DNA of 64,000 nt, taken from the NCBI RefSeq assembly GCF_935825525.1, contig NZ_CAKXZT010000119.1:51354-115353 (forward strand). Reading direction: 5' to 3'. Every line of letters starts with the position of its first letter. Within the stretch, counting starts at the first letter, position 1. The translations under genes were made by a program, and so were the position numbers. The notes beneath the pieces were generated by a model. That model did no database searches. It worked only from the letters and a program-made list of their open reading frames with translations, and had not been told where the DNA came from. The DNA is from Mesorhizobium escarrei (GTDB lineage: Bacteria; Pseudomonadota; Alphaproteobacteria; Rhizobiales; Rhizobiaceae). Shown here piece after piece: positions 1 through 8,846 of this stretch.

Positions 1-1690
1 GCACAAGCAGCAGGACGACGACGACGACAATCGTGGAAGCGGCGATCGCGGCGGCCTGCGTTCCCAGACCGGCTTCCTCGAGGCTGAACAGCACCACGCC
101 CAACGTCTCGTTGCCGCTCGACCAGAGCAAGGCCGAGACCGTCAGCTCGTTGAACGCGCTCATGAAGACGAGCAGTCCGCCCGCCACTGCCGCTGGCGCG
201 ACGAGCGGCGCGGTTATGGTTGCAAGCCGGCGCAGCGAGCCGGCTCCCGACACTGCCGCTGCCTCGTTCAGATCGCGTGAAATCTGACCGACCGCGGTCG
301 CCACCGGTTTCAAGGCGAGCGTGAAAAACCGCATCACATAGGCGACCACGATAATCGAGGCCGTTGTATAGAGGCTGCCGATCAGCGGCAGCGGGCGCAG
401 GAACAACAGGATGCAGGCAATGGCAAGCACGACGCCGGGAACCGCATAGGGCAGGTCGACGATGCCACCGAGCAGACGCTGCCAACGCCGGCCGAGCCGT
501 TCGAGCACGGCGGTCACCGGTATCACGCCGATGGCGAGGACCAGTGCTGCGCTGCCAGCAAACAGAAGGGAATTGCGGAGGGCACGAACGGTCGAAGCCT
601 GGCGGACCAGAACCTCGGCATAGTTGGACACGGTCATCGTCTGCCAGCCCAGCGGCACGCCGAAGGACGGGACGAGCGACGTCGCCAGCAGCGCGCAAGC
701 CGGAAGCACAAGGATGAAACCGATCACCAGCCAACCGAGGCCGGCCAGCAACAGGCGGTAGCGCCCGAGCTCGAAACGCGCCGGGGTGCCTGACGTAAAG
801 CGGTGAGCGGCGCCACGCAGGGCCAGCGACTGGCAAGCAACACCGGCCAGCGCCAGTGCCCCGACCAATACCGACAGCGCCGTGATCTGCGGCAGGACAC
901 CGGGCCCGAAGCTCGACAGGTCCTGATAGATCAGCGTTGGCAGCGTCAGATAATTGACCGGCATTCCGAGCAAAGCGGGAATGCCAAAATTGCCGACGCC
1001 CGAAACGAAGGCCAGTGCCGCCGCAGCCACGATATACGGACGCACGACCGGCAGGACGATGGTCCACAGCACGGATAGCGGCCTGGCGCCGGAGGCCCTC
1101 GCCGCCTCGACGAGATCGCGAGGAATCCGCGCAAGTCCGGCCCGCAGCGTGATGAAGACGATCGGTGCATGCTGGACGGCGTAAAGCAGGATGATGCCGT
1201 TGCGGCCAAGCATTGGGTTGGGTGTTCCCGGCGGCGGCGCCATGCCGACCATGCCGAGAAGCGTGCTGGAGGGGCCAAACAGGTGCAGCCAAGACAAAGC
1301 GGTGACCTGTGGCGCGATCATCAGCGGCAGCAAAAGCAGGAAGCCGAGGGGCTTTCGTCCCGGCAGGTCGGTCATCGTGATGGCGACGGCAAAGGGGCTG
1401 CCGAGGCAGATCGCCAGCACGGCGCCGAAAAAAGCAGTATCCAGCGTATGCCACATCGCCCGCAAGGCGGCGGGCTTGGCCAGGCGTTCGGCGAATGCGC
1501 CGAAGTCGAGTTCGCCGCCCGGCGCGACGGCCGCGACGAGGAGCCTGACCATCGGCAGCAGACTGAGCAGAGCGATTACCAGCAGGACGGCGAGCGCCGA
1601 CCCGCGAAACCCTGATGTGGCCCGCACCCCGGGCCGGCGCCGAGCCGGCACGGACCGCCCGGGAAGGATATGCTGCGCGGACGACACCAC
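1..1690 (-). CDS. ABC transporter permease, iron(III)/phosphonate type, fused two-domain (partial, runs off left edge)
   Basis: The minus strand stays open from about 1690 to the window edge and encodes a hydrophobic protein of more than 560 residues. Two copies of the inner-membrane EAA loop are visible, EAARASGARPLS near residue 194 and EAAAVSGAGSLRR near residue 475, so this is a double-length permease as in FbpB/AfuB (COG1178) rather than a single-domain one. It would form the channel for the binding protein encoded just upstream. The frame begins 15 bases after that gene's stop. The start is uncertain: GTG at 1690 or 1687 lack a clear ribosome site, and a GTG near 1627 sits just before the first membrane segment. 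The C terminus and any ATPase gene lie outside the window. The family is clear; the substrate (Fe3+, 2-aminoethylphosphonate or another anion complex) is inferred. Confidence 0.85.
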   Translation of the reverse strand, partial: MVSSAQHILPGRSVPARRRPGVRATSGFRGSALAVLLVIALLSLLPMVRLLVAAVAPGGELDFGAFAERLAKPAALRAMWHTLDTAFFGAVLAICLGSPFAVAITMTDLPGRKPLGFLLLLPLMIAPQVTALSWLHLFGPSSTLLGMVGMAPPPGTPNPMLGRNGIILLYAVQHAPIVFITLRAGLARIPRDLVEAARASGARPLSVLWTIVLPVVRPYIVAAAALAFVSGVGNFGIPALLGMPVNYLTLPTLIYQDLSSFGPGVLPQITALSVLVGALALAGVACQSLALRGAAHRFTSGTPARFELGRYRLLLAGLGWLVIGFILVLPACALLATSLVPSFGVPLGWQTMTVSNYAEVLVRQASTVRALRNSLLFAGSAALVLAIGVIPVTAVLERLGRRWQRLLGGIVDLPYAVPGVVLAIACILLFLRPLPLIGSLYTTASIIVVAYVMRFFTLALKPVATAVGQISRDLNEAAAVSGAGSLRRLATITAPLVAPAAVAGGLLVFMSAFNELTVSALLWSSGNETLGVVLFSLEEAGLGTQAAAIAASTIVVVVVLLLV

Positions 1691-1705
1691 TTGGTAGCGG
1701 GCTGC

Positions 1706-2680
1706 CTACTGGCTCATCACGGCGCCGAACTTTTCCTTATTGGCGGCGTCGTTGGCGAGTGCGGCGGCCGCATCGTAACCCAGCACCTTGATCGACGAGC
1801 GATCGGGATAGCCGGCCGGCAAGGCAATATCGGCGCGTGCCGGAATGTAGCCCATCTTGGCGGCGGTCTGCTGTCCGTCCTTGGACAGCAGGAAATCGAC
1901 GAAGGCCTTGGCGGCGTCGGCGTTCTTGGCCGTGGACAGGATGGCGACCGGCTCGGTGACGGCCGAAACGCCTTCCCTGGGGAATACGAACTCGATGGGC
2001 GCGCCCTTGGCCTTCTCGCGAATGGGCATGTAGTCGACGATCATGCCGAACAGCTTGTCGCCGCCGCTGACGGCCTTCAGCACGTCGCCATTGCCGCCGC
2101 TTGCCTGGGCGCCGTTCCTGGCGAGCGCGTTGTAATAATCCCAGCCTTGCGGCAGGTTGCCGGTCAGCGTCACGGTGTGGATCATCGCAGCACCCGAGGT
2201 CAGCGGGCTGGGCATCGCGACAAGGCCCTTGGCCTCCGGCTTGGTGAGATCTTCCCAGCTCGCCGGCACGAAGGGCGCCTTGGCGTTGTAGACGATGCCG
2301 GTGGTGATCAGCTTGGTCGAGAAATAGGTCTTGTCCTTGTCGTAGAGCGCAGCCTCGATGCCGGAGACATCAGCCTCGGGATAAGCGAGCAGCCGGCCTT
2401 CCTTCTTCAGCCCTTCCATGGTCACGACGTCGGCAATCAGAAGCACATCCGCCTGCGGCTGGCCGGCTTCGATCTCGGCACGCAGCTTGGCCAGGATCTT
2501 CGGTGTTCCATCGCGCACCCATTCGACCTTGACTGCGGGGTATTTCGCCATGAAGGCATCGACGGTCTGCTGGGCGTCGGTGTTGGGCTGGCTGGTGTAG
2601 ACGACCAGCTTGCCGTCGGCAGCCGAAGCGCCTGCAATGGCGGATGCCAAAAGCATGGCGGCGAGAATGATCTTGCGCAT
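1706..2680 (-). CDS. ABC transporter substrate-binding protein, iron(III)/2-aminoethylphosphonate type
   Basis: Encodes about 324 residues with a classical signal peptide (MRKIILAAMLLASAIAGASA) followed by a type II periplasmic-binding fold of the AfuA/FbpA group (COG1840). The mature N terminus KLVVYTSQPNTDAQQ and the TSGAAMIHTVTL region fit that group. I chose ATG at 2680, which has a GGGG run 6 bases upstream; a GTG at 2692 would add four residues before the signal peptide. The protein should capture ligand in the periplasm and hand it to the fused permease encoded 15 bases downstream. Iron-binding members need paired tyrosines. Tyrosines are present (for example the DYMPIR region), but I cannot place them structurally, so the ligand stays open between ferric iron and phosphonates. 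Confidence 0.87.
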   Translation of the reverse strand: MRKIILAAMLLASAIAGASAADGKLVVYTSQPNTDAQQTVDAFMAKYPAVKVEWVRDGTPKILAKLRAEIEAGQPQADVLLIADVVTMEGLKKEGRLLAYPEADVSGIEAALYDKDKTYFSTKLITTGIVYNAKAPFVPASWEDLTKPEAKGLVAMPSPLTSGAAMIHTVTLTGNLPQGWDYYNALARNGAQASGGNGDVLKAVSGGDKLFGMIVDYMPIREKAKGAPIEFVFPREGVSAVTEPVAILSTAKNADAAKAFVDFLLSKDGQQTAAKMGYIPARADIALPAGYPDRSSIKVLGYDAAAALANDAANKEKFGAVMSQ

Positions 2681-2874
2681 GGAAAACCCCACTTCGTGTG
2701 AAGAGACGGATCCGGCTGGGCGCCGGATGCGAGAACGCTCTCCCTATCGCTGCAGGATAAAGCTATTGTGACAGGTGGGATGGTTGAGCTGGTCTGGCCA
2801 GAGTGAGGGAACTTTTGTCCGGCTGGCGATTTTGGATGTATGGTGAAAAGCCGAACCGTCAGAAGGGGTTGCCG

Positions 2875-3144
2875 ATGACGACAAAACGCTTTGCGATCCT
2901 TGCTCTCGTTTTCGCGATGGGCTGCAGCATGTCCGCCTCGGCCTTCGCTGGAAATCGCGACCAACGGGCTGAGCCCGAGCGCTACGTTCCCGCCGAAGGC
3001 AACATCATCGACATTCTGTTCGGCGGCCCGCGCTATTATGACCGGCAGTTGTTCACGACAGCCGCAGGAGCCTGCTCCTATCACCGGGTCGGGCCCGACG
3101 CGAATGCGTTGAACAAGATCAACGATCACCATTGCGGGAAGTAG
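2875..3144 (+). CDS. small secreted protein, function unknown
   Basis: An 89-residue protein starting [17 protein letters not shown] with a hydrophobic signal segment and a likely cleavage after SASAFA. The mature part is about 64 residues, polar, with two cysteines (GACSYH and HHCGK near the end) that could form a disulfide in the periplasm. ATG at 2875 was chosen because AGAAGGGG lies 6 bases upstream; the frame is open further upstream to 2803, but that part encodes nothing like a signal peptide. It diverges from the ABC binding-protein gene to its left. I do not recognise a family. A lipoprotein reading (Cys at residue 16) is possible but the lipobox is poor. Confidence 0.6.
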   Translation: MTTKRFAILALVFAMGCSMSASAFAGNRDQRAEPERYVPAEGNIIDILFGGPRYYDRQLFTTAAGACSYHRVGPDANALNKINDHHCGK

Positions 3145-3214
3145 GAGGCAGGTTGCGCGCCCGCCAGCTCAGTCGGGCGATGCAGCGGCGCAGAATGAAG
3201 ACTGTAGCGATCCT

Positions 3215-3385
3215 TCGCGCCCCCCTCTGTCCTGCCGGACATCTCCCCCCACTTGGGGGAGATTGGCTGTCATCGCTGCTTTCGCCAAACTGCACCATCT
3301 CAGGAGAAGCGAAACACCGAAGCTGCCGATCTCCCCCCTCGTGGGGGAGATGGCCGGCAGGCCAGAGGGGGGCGCTGTCCCGCCG
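3215..3385. repeat. pair of inverted palindromic repeat units (GGGGGAGAT family)
   Basis: Two copies of one intergenic element face each other. The right copy (about 3330-3385) has a CTCCCCCC...GGGGGAGAT hairpin followed by a CCGGCAGG and CAGAGGGGGGC tail. The left copy (about 3215-3262) is the same unit on the other strand, with CTCTGTCCTGCCGGACAT preceding CTCCCCCCACTTGGGGGAG. A third copy lies at the right end of the window (63950-64000). About 70 bases of unrelated DNA separate the pair. No gene is visible between 3145 and 3396, so this element is most of what the gap holds. Such units are common between genes in Mesorhizobium-like genomes; that is recollection, not a search. Confidence 0.8.
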
Positions 3386-3396
3386 ACATCTCGAGG

Positions 3397-4380
3397 TCAA
3401 GGCACTTGCGCCATCGCCAATGGCGCGCCCGGCTCGCCTTCCCACAGGATCAGGCTGGCCGCGCCGATCAGTCCTGCGCGGTCGCCAAGCTGCGCTGGCA
3501 CGATCGGCACATCCCGGTAGGCCAGCATGGCCCGCTGCTCGACGGTTGCCTTGATGGTTGGAGCCAACAGGTCGAAACCGTTGGCAAGGCCGCCGCCCAT
3601 GACGATCAGGTCCGGCGAATAGAGGTGAAGCAGGTTGGTGAAGCCGATGCCGAGCCACCTTGCCTCCGCCTCGATCAACTCGAGCGCGCTGATATCGCCG
3701 GCACGTGCGGCCTCGACGACGTGCCTGGCTGAAACGTCGCCGTCGGCCGAAAGGCGCCTGAGCAGGGAGCCGTCGCCCGGTGCTGTCAGCGCTGTGGCAC
3801 GCCGCCCGAGCGCGGTTCCGGAGGCAACCGCCTCGAAACAGCCGACGGCGCCGCAGAAGCAGCGGTCGCCCTCTCCGGTGATGGTCATGTGGCCGATCTC
3901 GGCGGCAAGCCCGCGTCGGCCGTGATAGATGTGGCCGTCGGCAACGACCCCGCCGCCGATGCCGGTCGATACGGTGACGAACACCAGGGAGCCGGTGCCC
4001 TGGCCGGCGCCGAAGCGCCATTCGCCAAGGGCCGCCGCATTGGCGTCGTTTTCCAGCCGCACCGGCAGGTCGAAATGCTTGCCGAGAATGTCAATCAACG
4101 GCACATCGTGCCAGCCGGCCAGCGTCGGCGGAGCGATCACGATCCCGGCTTTGGGATCGAGCGGACCCGGTGCGCCGATGCCGATGCCGACGACATCCGC
4201 CTGTGGGCGCTGTGTCAGAAGAGCCCCGGCCAGTGCGATGATCTGGCCGATCACCGCATCCGATCCCGCGATCGCCATCGTCGGGGCCGAAACCTGCGCG
4301 ACGACGACGCCGCCGCTCTCGACCAGCGCGCCGCGCAGGTCCGTTCCGCCGAGATCGAAGGCGAGGGCCAGTCTTGTCAT
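3397..4380 (-). CDS. ROK-family sugar kinase
   Basis: A 327-residue protein of the ROK family, which phosphorylates hexoses or N-acetylhexosamines with ATP in the cytoplasm. Visible marks are the N-terminal phosphate-binding loop [10 protein letters not shown] (residues 9-18), the sugar-binding stretch [12 protein letters not shown] (about 108-119), AEIGHM with the zinc-ligand histidine, and the zinc knuckle [10 protein letters not shown] (about 172-181). The N terminus lacks a helix-turn-helix, so it is a kinase rather than a ROK repressor. Its ATG overlaps the stop of the upstream epimerase gene by one base. It is the last gene of an operon that runs from 8658 down to here and probably phosphorylates the sugar produced by the upstream dehydrogenase and isomerases. 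Which sugar is unknown. Confidence 0.9.
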   Translation of the reverse strand: MTRLALAFDLGGTDLRGALVESGGVVVAQVSAPTMAIAGSDAVIGQIIALAGALLTQRPQADVVGIGIGAPGPLDPKAGIVIAPPTLAGWHDVPLIDILGKHFDLPVRLENDANAAALGEWRFGAGQGTGSLVFVTVSTGIGGGVVADGHIYHGRRGLAAEIGHMTITGEGDRCFCGAVGCFEAVASGTALGRRATALTAPGDGSLLRRLSADGDVSARHVVEAARAGDISALELIEAEARWLGIGFTNLLHLYSPDLIVMGGGLANGFDLLAPTIKATVEQRAMLAYRDVPIVPAQLGDRAGLIGAASLILWEGEPGAPLAMAQVP

Positions 4381-5102
4381 CAGGCGGCGACCTTCAGCCC
4401 ATGCAGCCAGGCCATGCGCTGCGCAAGGTCGGGGTCGCCGAATGCGAGAGATCCGAGCACCACCGTCTCGGCCCCGGCGGCGCGCAAGCGCGGCACGGTC
4501 TCGTGGCGAATGCCGCCGTCGGCAGCCAGGATGATGTCGGCCTCCCGGCCGGCTTGCCGCATTAGTGTACGCGCCTCTATCAGGCGTGGGCAGGCCTGTT
4601 CGGAAAGGCTCTGGCCCTTGACGCCGATAGATGTGCCAAGAAGCGTCACAAACGTGACTTCGGGCAGGAACGGGGTGACCGCAGCGACCGGCGTTTCCAG
4701 CCTGAGCACCACGCCGGCTTCGGCGCCGAGCTCACGCGCCAGTTGCACGGCGCGCAGGCCGGCTTCGCCGTTTTCGGCATGGACGCTGACCAGGTCGGCG
4801 CCGGCCTCGATGAACTGACGCGTCTGCTCCTCGACGATCTCGGCTTCGACCATCAGATGCACATGGATCGGCTTTGCCGTCAGCCCGGCGATCCGCGCCA
4901 CCAGGTCAGGGAAGAACAGGAAGCCGGGGGTGAAGCGGGCGTCCGCGACGTCGATGTGGTGGAGGTCGACATGAGGTTCTATGCGCTTCAGGTCGCGCTC
5001 CATATTGGCAAGGTCGGCCGACCACAGCGAAAACTCACCGAGCAGCCGGCTGCGCGTAAGGGCGGCGATGGCAGCGGGGCCGGACAGGGATTTGGTCGTC
5101 AT
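4380..5102 (-). CDS. ribulose-phosphate 3-epimerase family protein
   Basis: A 240-residue TIM barrel of the ribulose-phosphate 3-epimerase family, which uses a metal to epimerise C3 of ketopentose or ketohexose phosphates. Family landmarks are visible: HHIDVADARFTPGF (the H-x-D metal pair), KPIHVHLMVE, ADLVSVHAEN, the LLGTSIGVKGQSLSE stretch, and ILAADGGIRHETVP. In housekeeping enzymes the middle motif is usually GFGGQ-like, so this protein is off the main Rpe line and closer to allulose-6-phosphate-type epimerases. It overlaps the hydrolase gene upstream by 4 bases and the kinase gene downstream by 1 base, so it is translationally coupled. Role inferred: acts on the sugar phosphate made by the ROK kinase. 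Confidence 0.82.
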   Translation of the reverse strand: MTTKSLSGPAAIAALTRSRLLGEFSLWSADLANMERDLKRIEPHVDLHHIDVADARFTPGFLFFPDLVARIAGLTAKPIHVHLMVEAEIVEEQTRQFIEAGADLVSVHAENGEAGLRAVQLARELGAEAGVVLRLETPVAAVTPFLPEVTFVTLLGTSIGVKGQSLSEQACPRLIEARTLMRQAGREADIILAADGGIRHETVPRLRAAGAETVVLGSLAFGDPDLAQRMAWLHGLKVAA

Positions 5103-5935
5103 GACGGAACAAGGCTCCGGGTGTTGAAGTGAGCGTGAAGGAAGGTCGTGATCTCAGCCTGCAGCTCGGCGAAATGCCTGACGCTGTCGAGTGCCTTGGG
5201 AGAGGTTTCGGCAAAGGTTGCGCCGGGGATCGCCGCCGCGAGCGTATGGGCCGCCGTCAGCGGATGCACCGCATCCATGGCATTGCCGACGACGAGCGTG
5301 GGGATGCCAAGGGCAGCGGCGTCACTCGCAGAAACACCTGGGCCGTCGGCGGCAATGTCGGCGAGGACCTGCGCGAATGGCGCGGCGTCCGGCCGGTCGA
5401 AATAGCCGAACAGCGAGGCAAGGTTGTCGGGCGCGTCGCGCTGCAGGCGCGCGGCGGTTTCCGATTGCGCGAAGATCGTCCTGGCATCGTCGGGGCCGTG
5501 GTCCAGGATAAGCTTGGCAACCTCGGCGATCGGCCGCAGGTTCACCGGCGCGCTGTCGAAAATCCAGGCCGGCCGCACCAGCAGCAGGCCGGCGACGCGA
5601 CCCGGGTGACGGCAGGCCAGGCGCAAGGCGATCGCCGCGCCCATGGAAATGCCGCCGGCGACGAAACGGTCGAGGCCGGCCTGATCGGCGGCGGCAACAA
5701 CATCGTCCGCGAACATGCTCAGGCAAAACGGACGGCGGCTGCCCAGTCCGGAGGCGCCGTGTCCGCGGCATTCCAGCGTGATGCGCCGCAACCCCGTCCC
5801 GGAAGGGAAAGCCTGGGCGACCTGCGACTCGCCGCCGCCCAGCCCATGCTGAAAGACGACCGCAAGCCCGTCGCCATGGTCGCAGACTTGAAGCGCGGCG
5901 TCATCGAGAAGCAGCGTAACCAGGCGCGCCATCAC
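5099..5935 (-). CDS. alpha/beta hydrolase
   Basis: A 278-residue alpha/beta-hydrolase-fold protein. The oxyanion region is QHGLGGGESQ, the nucleophile elbow is GISMG (serine near residue 96), and a likely catalytic histidine sits in VRHFAE near residue 256. It has no signal peptide, so it is cytoplasmic. It overlaps its neighbours by 4 bases on each side (stop 5099, start 5935), inside the operon of isomerases, dehydrogenase and kinase. Such hydrolases in sugar operons often open a lactone or cleave an ester or acyl group. That fits a pathway in which a Gfo/Idh dehydrogenase might make a lactone, but the substrate is not shown by the sequence. Confidence 0.85.
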   Translation of the reverse strand: MMARLVTLLLDDAALQVCDHGDGLAVVFQHGLGGGESQVAQAFPSGTGLRRITLECRGHGASGLGSRRPFCLSMFADDVVAAADQAGLDRFVAGGISMGAAIALRLACRHPGRVAGLLLVRPAWIFDSAPVNLRPIAEVAKLILDHGPDDARTIFAQSETAARLQRDAPDNLASLFGYFDRPDAAPFAQVLADIAADGPGVSASDAAALGIPTLVVGNAMDAVHPLTAAHTLAAAIPGATFAETSPKALDSVRHFAELQAEITTFLHAHFNTRSLVPS

Positions 5936-6750
5936 ACCAGCCCTTTGAGGAAGCGGGCAACGCTGGGTGCCTCTTCGGCCGAGAGGCCATGCGTGACCAG
6001 CGGCCCGTCAAAGCCCGATGCTTTCAGCCTGGCGACGAAATCCGCACAGTCGACGACACCCCGACCGGCGGTGGTAAAGCGGCCGTCGGCAAAGCGGTCC
6101 TTGGCATGGGCCATGGCGACGTGGCCCGCGGTGCGTTCGACGGCGGCGGCGACGATGGCGCGTGCTTCGGCCGGGCTCGCCTGCTCGAACAGGTTGGCTG
6201 GATCGAGCACGATACGCAGCCGTGTCGAGCCCATCTCGGCGATCAGGCGCATCGCGTCCGACGCCGAGGTGACGATGTTGGCCTGTTCGGGCTCGATGCC
6301 GAGATCAACGCCGTGACGCTCGGCGAGTTGAAGCGCCTTTTTCATCTCGCCCGCCATGTCGTCCCATGCCGAGGGCTCGGTATTGTCGGGATGATATGCC
6401 CACTGATCGTCCGCGTTGCGCGTTCCCGTGCACAAGGTGACCAGCGGAACGGAAAGGTCTGCCGCGGTCTTGATGACCACGCCAAGCCGACGCAGGCCGT
6501 CATCGCGCACAGCTTTGGCGGGATGGGCCATGTTGTAGGTTCCCGAGAGCGCTGCCAGGGCGACACCGCAAGCATTGGATGCGGCCGCGATGGCATCAAT
6601 GGCGTCTTTTTGCACCGCATCCGGCATCGACGGCAGCCCGGCGCAGGCAAGGTTGAACTGGGTGACGGCAAATCCCGCGTCGCGGACCGCTGCCAGCACG
6701 CCAGCCGGCTCGCTGCCCGGGAAGGTCTTGGCGAACACCCCGATCTGCAT
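5932..6750 (-). CDS. sugar phosphate isomerase/epimerase (xylose-isomerase-like TIM barrel)
   Basis: A 272-residue protein of the AP-endonuclease-2/xylose-isomerase-like barrel family. Metal-ligand positions are recognisable: GIEPEQANI (Glu near 153), RIVLDPANLFE (Asp near 185) and MAHAKDRF (His near 217). Members interconvert ketoses and aldoses or epimerise C3 of free sugars, some as inosose dehydratases. It overlaps the hydrolase by 4 bases and abuts the dehydrogenase gene with a 1-base overlap. The same operon carries a second barrel of this family at 7837-8658, which suggests two successive isomerisation or epimerisation steps on one carbohydrate. The exact reaction cannot be read from the sequence. 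Confidence 0.85.
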   Translation of the reverse strand: MQIGVFAKTFPGSEPAGVLAAVRDAGFAVTQFNLACAGLPSMPDAVQKDAIDAIAAASNACGVALAALSGTYNMAHPAKAVRDDGLRRLGVVIKTAADLSVPLVTLCTGTRNADDQWAYHPDNTEPSAWDDMAGEMKKALQLAERHGVDLGIEPEQANIVTSASDAMRLIAEMGSTRLRIVLDPANLFEQASPAEARAIVAAAVERTAGHVAMAHAKDRFADGRFTTAGRGVVDCADFVARLKASGFDGPLVTHGLSAEEAPSVARFLKGLV

Positions 6751-7826
6751 CAGACCGCTCCCGTTACGGAGGCGATCTCGACGCGATCACCGGTTTCGAC
6801 CGAACGGGCGATCGCCACCATGGCGCGGATCGAGGCAAGGCCGTCCTCGACGTTGGCGCCGCGCATCGGCTTGCCGTCAAGCACCGTGTCGGCGAGGCCT
6901 TCGAGCTGGCGCCTGAAGAAATGCCCGTCGGCGCCGAGCGGCTTTCGCGACGTCGCGTCTTTCTCGTGGAAGATGTCGACCTCGCTCGCCCGGAAGTACC
7001 AGGGATTGAAGGTCTTCGCGATGACAGAGCCGTTTTCGCCATAGAGCTGGAAGCCCTCATGCCAGTCCATGCGGACGGCCACCGTCAGGTCGAGATGGCC
7101 CAAGGCCCCATTGGCGAATTCCGTTTCGACGAACCAGCAGTAGGCGCCGAACTTCTCGTTGAGACGGGCGCGCACCGCAACGATCTCGCCGCACAGGAAA
7201 CGCGCGGTGTCGACGAGGTGCGAGCCGTGCGCCAGCATGAAATACTGTCTTAGATCGGCCTTTGGATTGCCGGTCGGCTTCCGTGCCAGCTTGCTGGTGA
7301 CAGGCAGCGGCTGGATGGCGTCGGTGTTGGTATTGCGATGGGTGGAATCGCAATACCAGGCTTTTAGCGCCAAGATCTCGCCCATCTCGTCGCGGACGAA
7401 ATCGCGCGCCGCTTCCAGCGCCGGGTCGAAGCGCTTCATATGGCCGACCTGCAGCACCTTGCCGGAGCGCTTGACGGCATCGGCGAGTTTCTGACCCTCT
7501 TCGACCGAGACGCCGATCGGCTTTTCGCACAGCACGTGCTTGCCGGCCTCCAGTGCCTTGATCGACATCGGAACGTGATAGGCGTCCGAGGTGGCGACGA
7601 TCACCGCCTCCAACTGCGGATCGGCCAGCATGGCGTCGTAGTCGCCATACATTTTCTCAGGCTCATAGGTTGCGCCCATGCGGGCCAGGAGATCGGGGGC
7701 GGCATCGCAGATCGCATAGAGGTCGGCGTTGCTGGCTTTCACGCAGGATTCCAGATGGGCGAATTGCGCGATCGGCCCGCAGCCGAGGACACCGACACGA
7801 AGACGACGGTCTTGCTTGCGGATCAT
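6750..7826 (-). CDS. Gfo/Idh/MocA family NAD(P)-dependent oxidoreductase
   Basis: A 358-residue Gfo/Idh/MocA dehydrogenase. The N-terminal Rossmann fold shows VGVLGCGPIAQFAHL (residues 12-26), and the family lysine lies in CEKPIG near residue 102. The C-terminal half has the alpha/beta substrate domain, including MKRFDPALEAARDFV, which corresponds to the family R-F-D-P segment. These enzymes oxidise a hydroxyl of a free sugar or cyclitol with NAD(P). Located between two xylose-isomerase-like barrels in a tightly packed operon, it probably supplies a keto-sugar to them. It is one of five Gfo/Idh/MocA genes in this window (also 16274, 49046, 53274 and 57622), each in a separate catabolic module. 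Confidence 0.9.
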   Translation of the reverse strand: MIRKQDRRLRVGVLGCGPIAQFAHLESCVKASNADLYAICDAAPDLLARMGATYEPEKMYGDYDAMLADPQLEAVIVATSDAYHVPMSIKALEAGKHVLCEKPIGVSVEEGQKLADAVKRSGKVLQVGHMKRFDPALEAARDFVRDEMGEILALKAWYCDSTHRNTNTDAIQPLPVTSKLARKPTGNPKADLRQYFMLAHGSHLVDTARFLCGEIVAVRARLNEKFGAYCWFVETEFANGALGHLDLTVAVRMDWHEGFQLYGENGSVIAKTFNPWYFRASEVDIFHEKDATSRKPLGADGHFFRRQLEGLADTVLDGKPMRGANVEDGLASIRAMVAIARSVETGDRVEIASVTGAV

Positions 7827-7836
7827 GGTCTCTTCC

Positions 7837-8658
7837 TCACGCGCCGTAGCCGCGCATGGTCTGGCGGTTGGTCTTGACCGCGGCTGCCGGGTCGGCGGCG
7901 GCGGTCTCGGATTCCTCTTCCAGCACCAGCCAGCCGTTGAAGCGTGGCGCCGTGCTGGCGATATCGATCACTGTCTGGGTATCGCAGACGCCCTTGCCGA
8001 GCATCGCCCAGTTGCCGCTTGCATCGACGTCCTTCAGGTGCACGTAGCGGATGCGGTCGCGGTAGGTGGTGAGCGTGTCGGCCATGTCCTTGTGGCCGCG
8101 CAATATGTGGCCGGTGTCCGGCACCCAGCCGACCTGTGACGGGTCGATCAGCCCAAAAATCCGATCGTAGTCGGCACGGTCGAACAGAAGCGTGTTGTGG
8201 TGGGAGCTGGGATGGACGGCGACGTCGACGCCGGCCTTGCGTCCGAGCTCGCCGGCTCTGTTGTAGACCTCTGCTGCAACAGGGAATTTGTCGTCGCGCG
8301 GGCCGTCGGACACGACGGTGGCCGAGCCCATGGAGACGAGCGCGCCGGGAAAGGCAGCGGCGAAATCGATCCAGCGCTGCGCCGCCTCAAGGTCGGCGCC
8401 GATGCTCTCCTTCAGCGTGAAGCCGCTCTTCGAGCCGAAGGCGAAGGAAACCAGCGTGAGGCCGGTCGAATTCAGCGCGGCGGCGAATTCAGCCGGCCTG
8501 TCGGCATAGCGGCCGATCATCGTGTCGGTGATCTCGATGCCGGCATAGCCGCCGTCGGCGATCGCCTTCAGGAGATCGTCTGGGCCGCCGGCAAAGCGGT
8601 CTCCGAGCATTTCCCAGGTAAAGGTCTGGCAGCCGAGTTTCAGGTCTTTCACAGTCAT
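7837..8658 (-). CDS. sugar phosphate isomerase/epimerase (xylose-isomerase-like TIM barrel)
   Basis: A 273-residue barrel of the same family as the protein at 5932-6750. It shows GCQTFTWEM at the N terminus, DVAVHPSSHHNTLLF, VGWVPDTGHILRG and YVHLKDVDASG, which carry the expected acidic and histidine metal ligands. ATG at 8658 was chosen because AAGGA lies 8 bases upstream. The reading frame continues upstream to 8727 and beyond, but that stretch encodes the tail of a degraded permease (8688-8784), not an N-terminal extension of this protein. First intact gene of the downstream operon; 10 bases separate it from the dehydrogenase gene. Confidence 0.85.
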   Translation of the reverse strand: MTVKDLKLGCQTFTWEMLGDRFAGGPDDLLKAIADGGYAGIEITDTMIGRYADRPAEFAAALNSTGLTLVSFAFGSKSGFTLKESIGADLEAAQRWIDFAAAFPGALVSMGSATVVSDGPRDDKFPVAAEVYNRAGELGRKAGVDVAVHPSSHHNTLLFDRADYDRIFGLIDPSQVGWVPDTGHILRGHKDMADTLTTYRDRIRYVHLKDVDASGNWAMLGKGVCDTQTVIDIASTAPRFNGWLVLEEESETAAADPAAAVKTNRQTMRGYGA

Positions 8659-8687
8659 CCTTTCATTCCTTGATTTCACCTGCATAG

Positions 8688-8784
8688 GCCCTTCGATGAT
8701 ATGGCGCTGGAAGAACAGCACGAGCACGATCAGCGGCGCTGTGACGACGCCCGAGGCCGCGGTGATATCGCCTGCCAGCAGAGA
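8688..8784 (-). pseudogene. C-terminal remnant of a MalG-type ABC permease
   Basis: Translating the minus strand here gives LLAGDITAASGVV, then TAPLIVLVLFFQRHIIEG. This is the usual last membrane helix and tail of a carbohydrate ABC permease (family ends of the type [17 protein letters not shown]). No upstream part of such a gene follows: the frame is soon followed by unrelated sequence before the intact permease gene at 8847-9689. The tail is also cut, since the terminal LTAGAVKG is replaced by PMQVKSR. It is a stump of about 32 residues left by a deletion, in frame with the isomerase gene that follows. It implies that the downstream operon once had its own importer. Confidence 0.72.
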
Positions 8785-8846
8785 AGGTCCAATCCATCGA
8801 TTTCGACGCGCGGCCTACCCCATCGGTTCTCCGTGGGAGGGACATC

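Noticed and set aside
1670..2701. A 343-codon open frame on the plus strand opposite the iron-type binding-protein gene
   Set aside because: It mirrors the real gene, has no ribosome site and gives a histidine/arginine-rich product of no family. High GC makes such opposite frames common.
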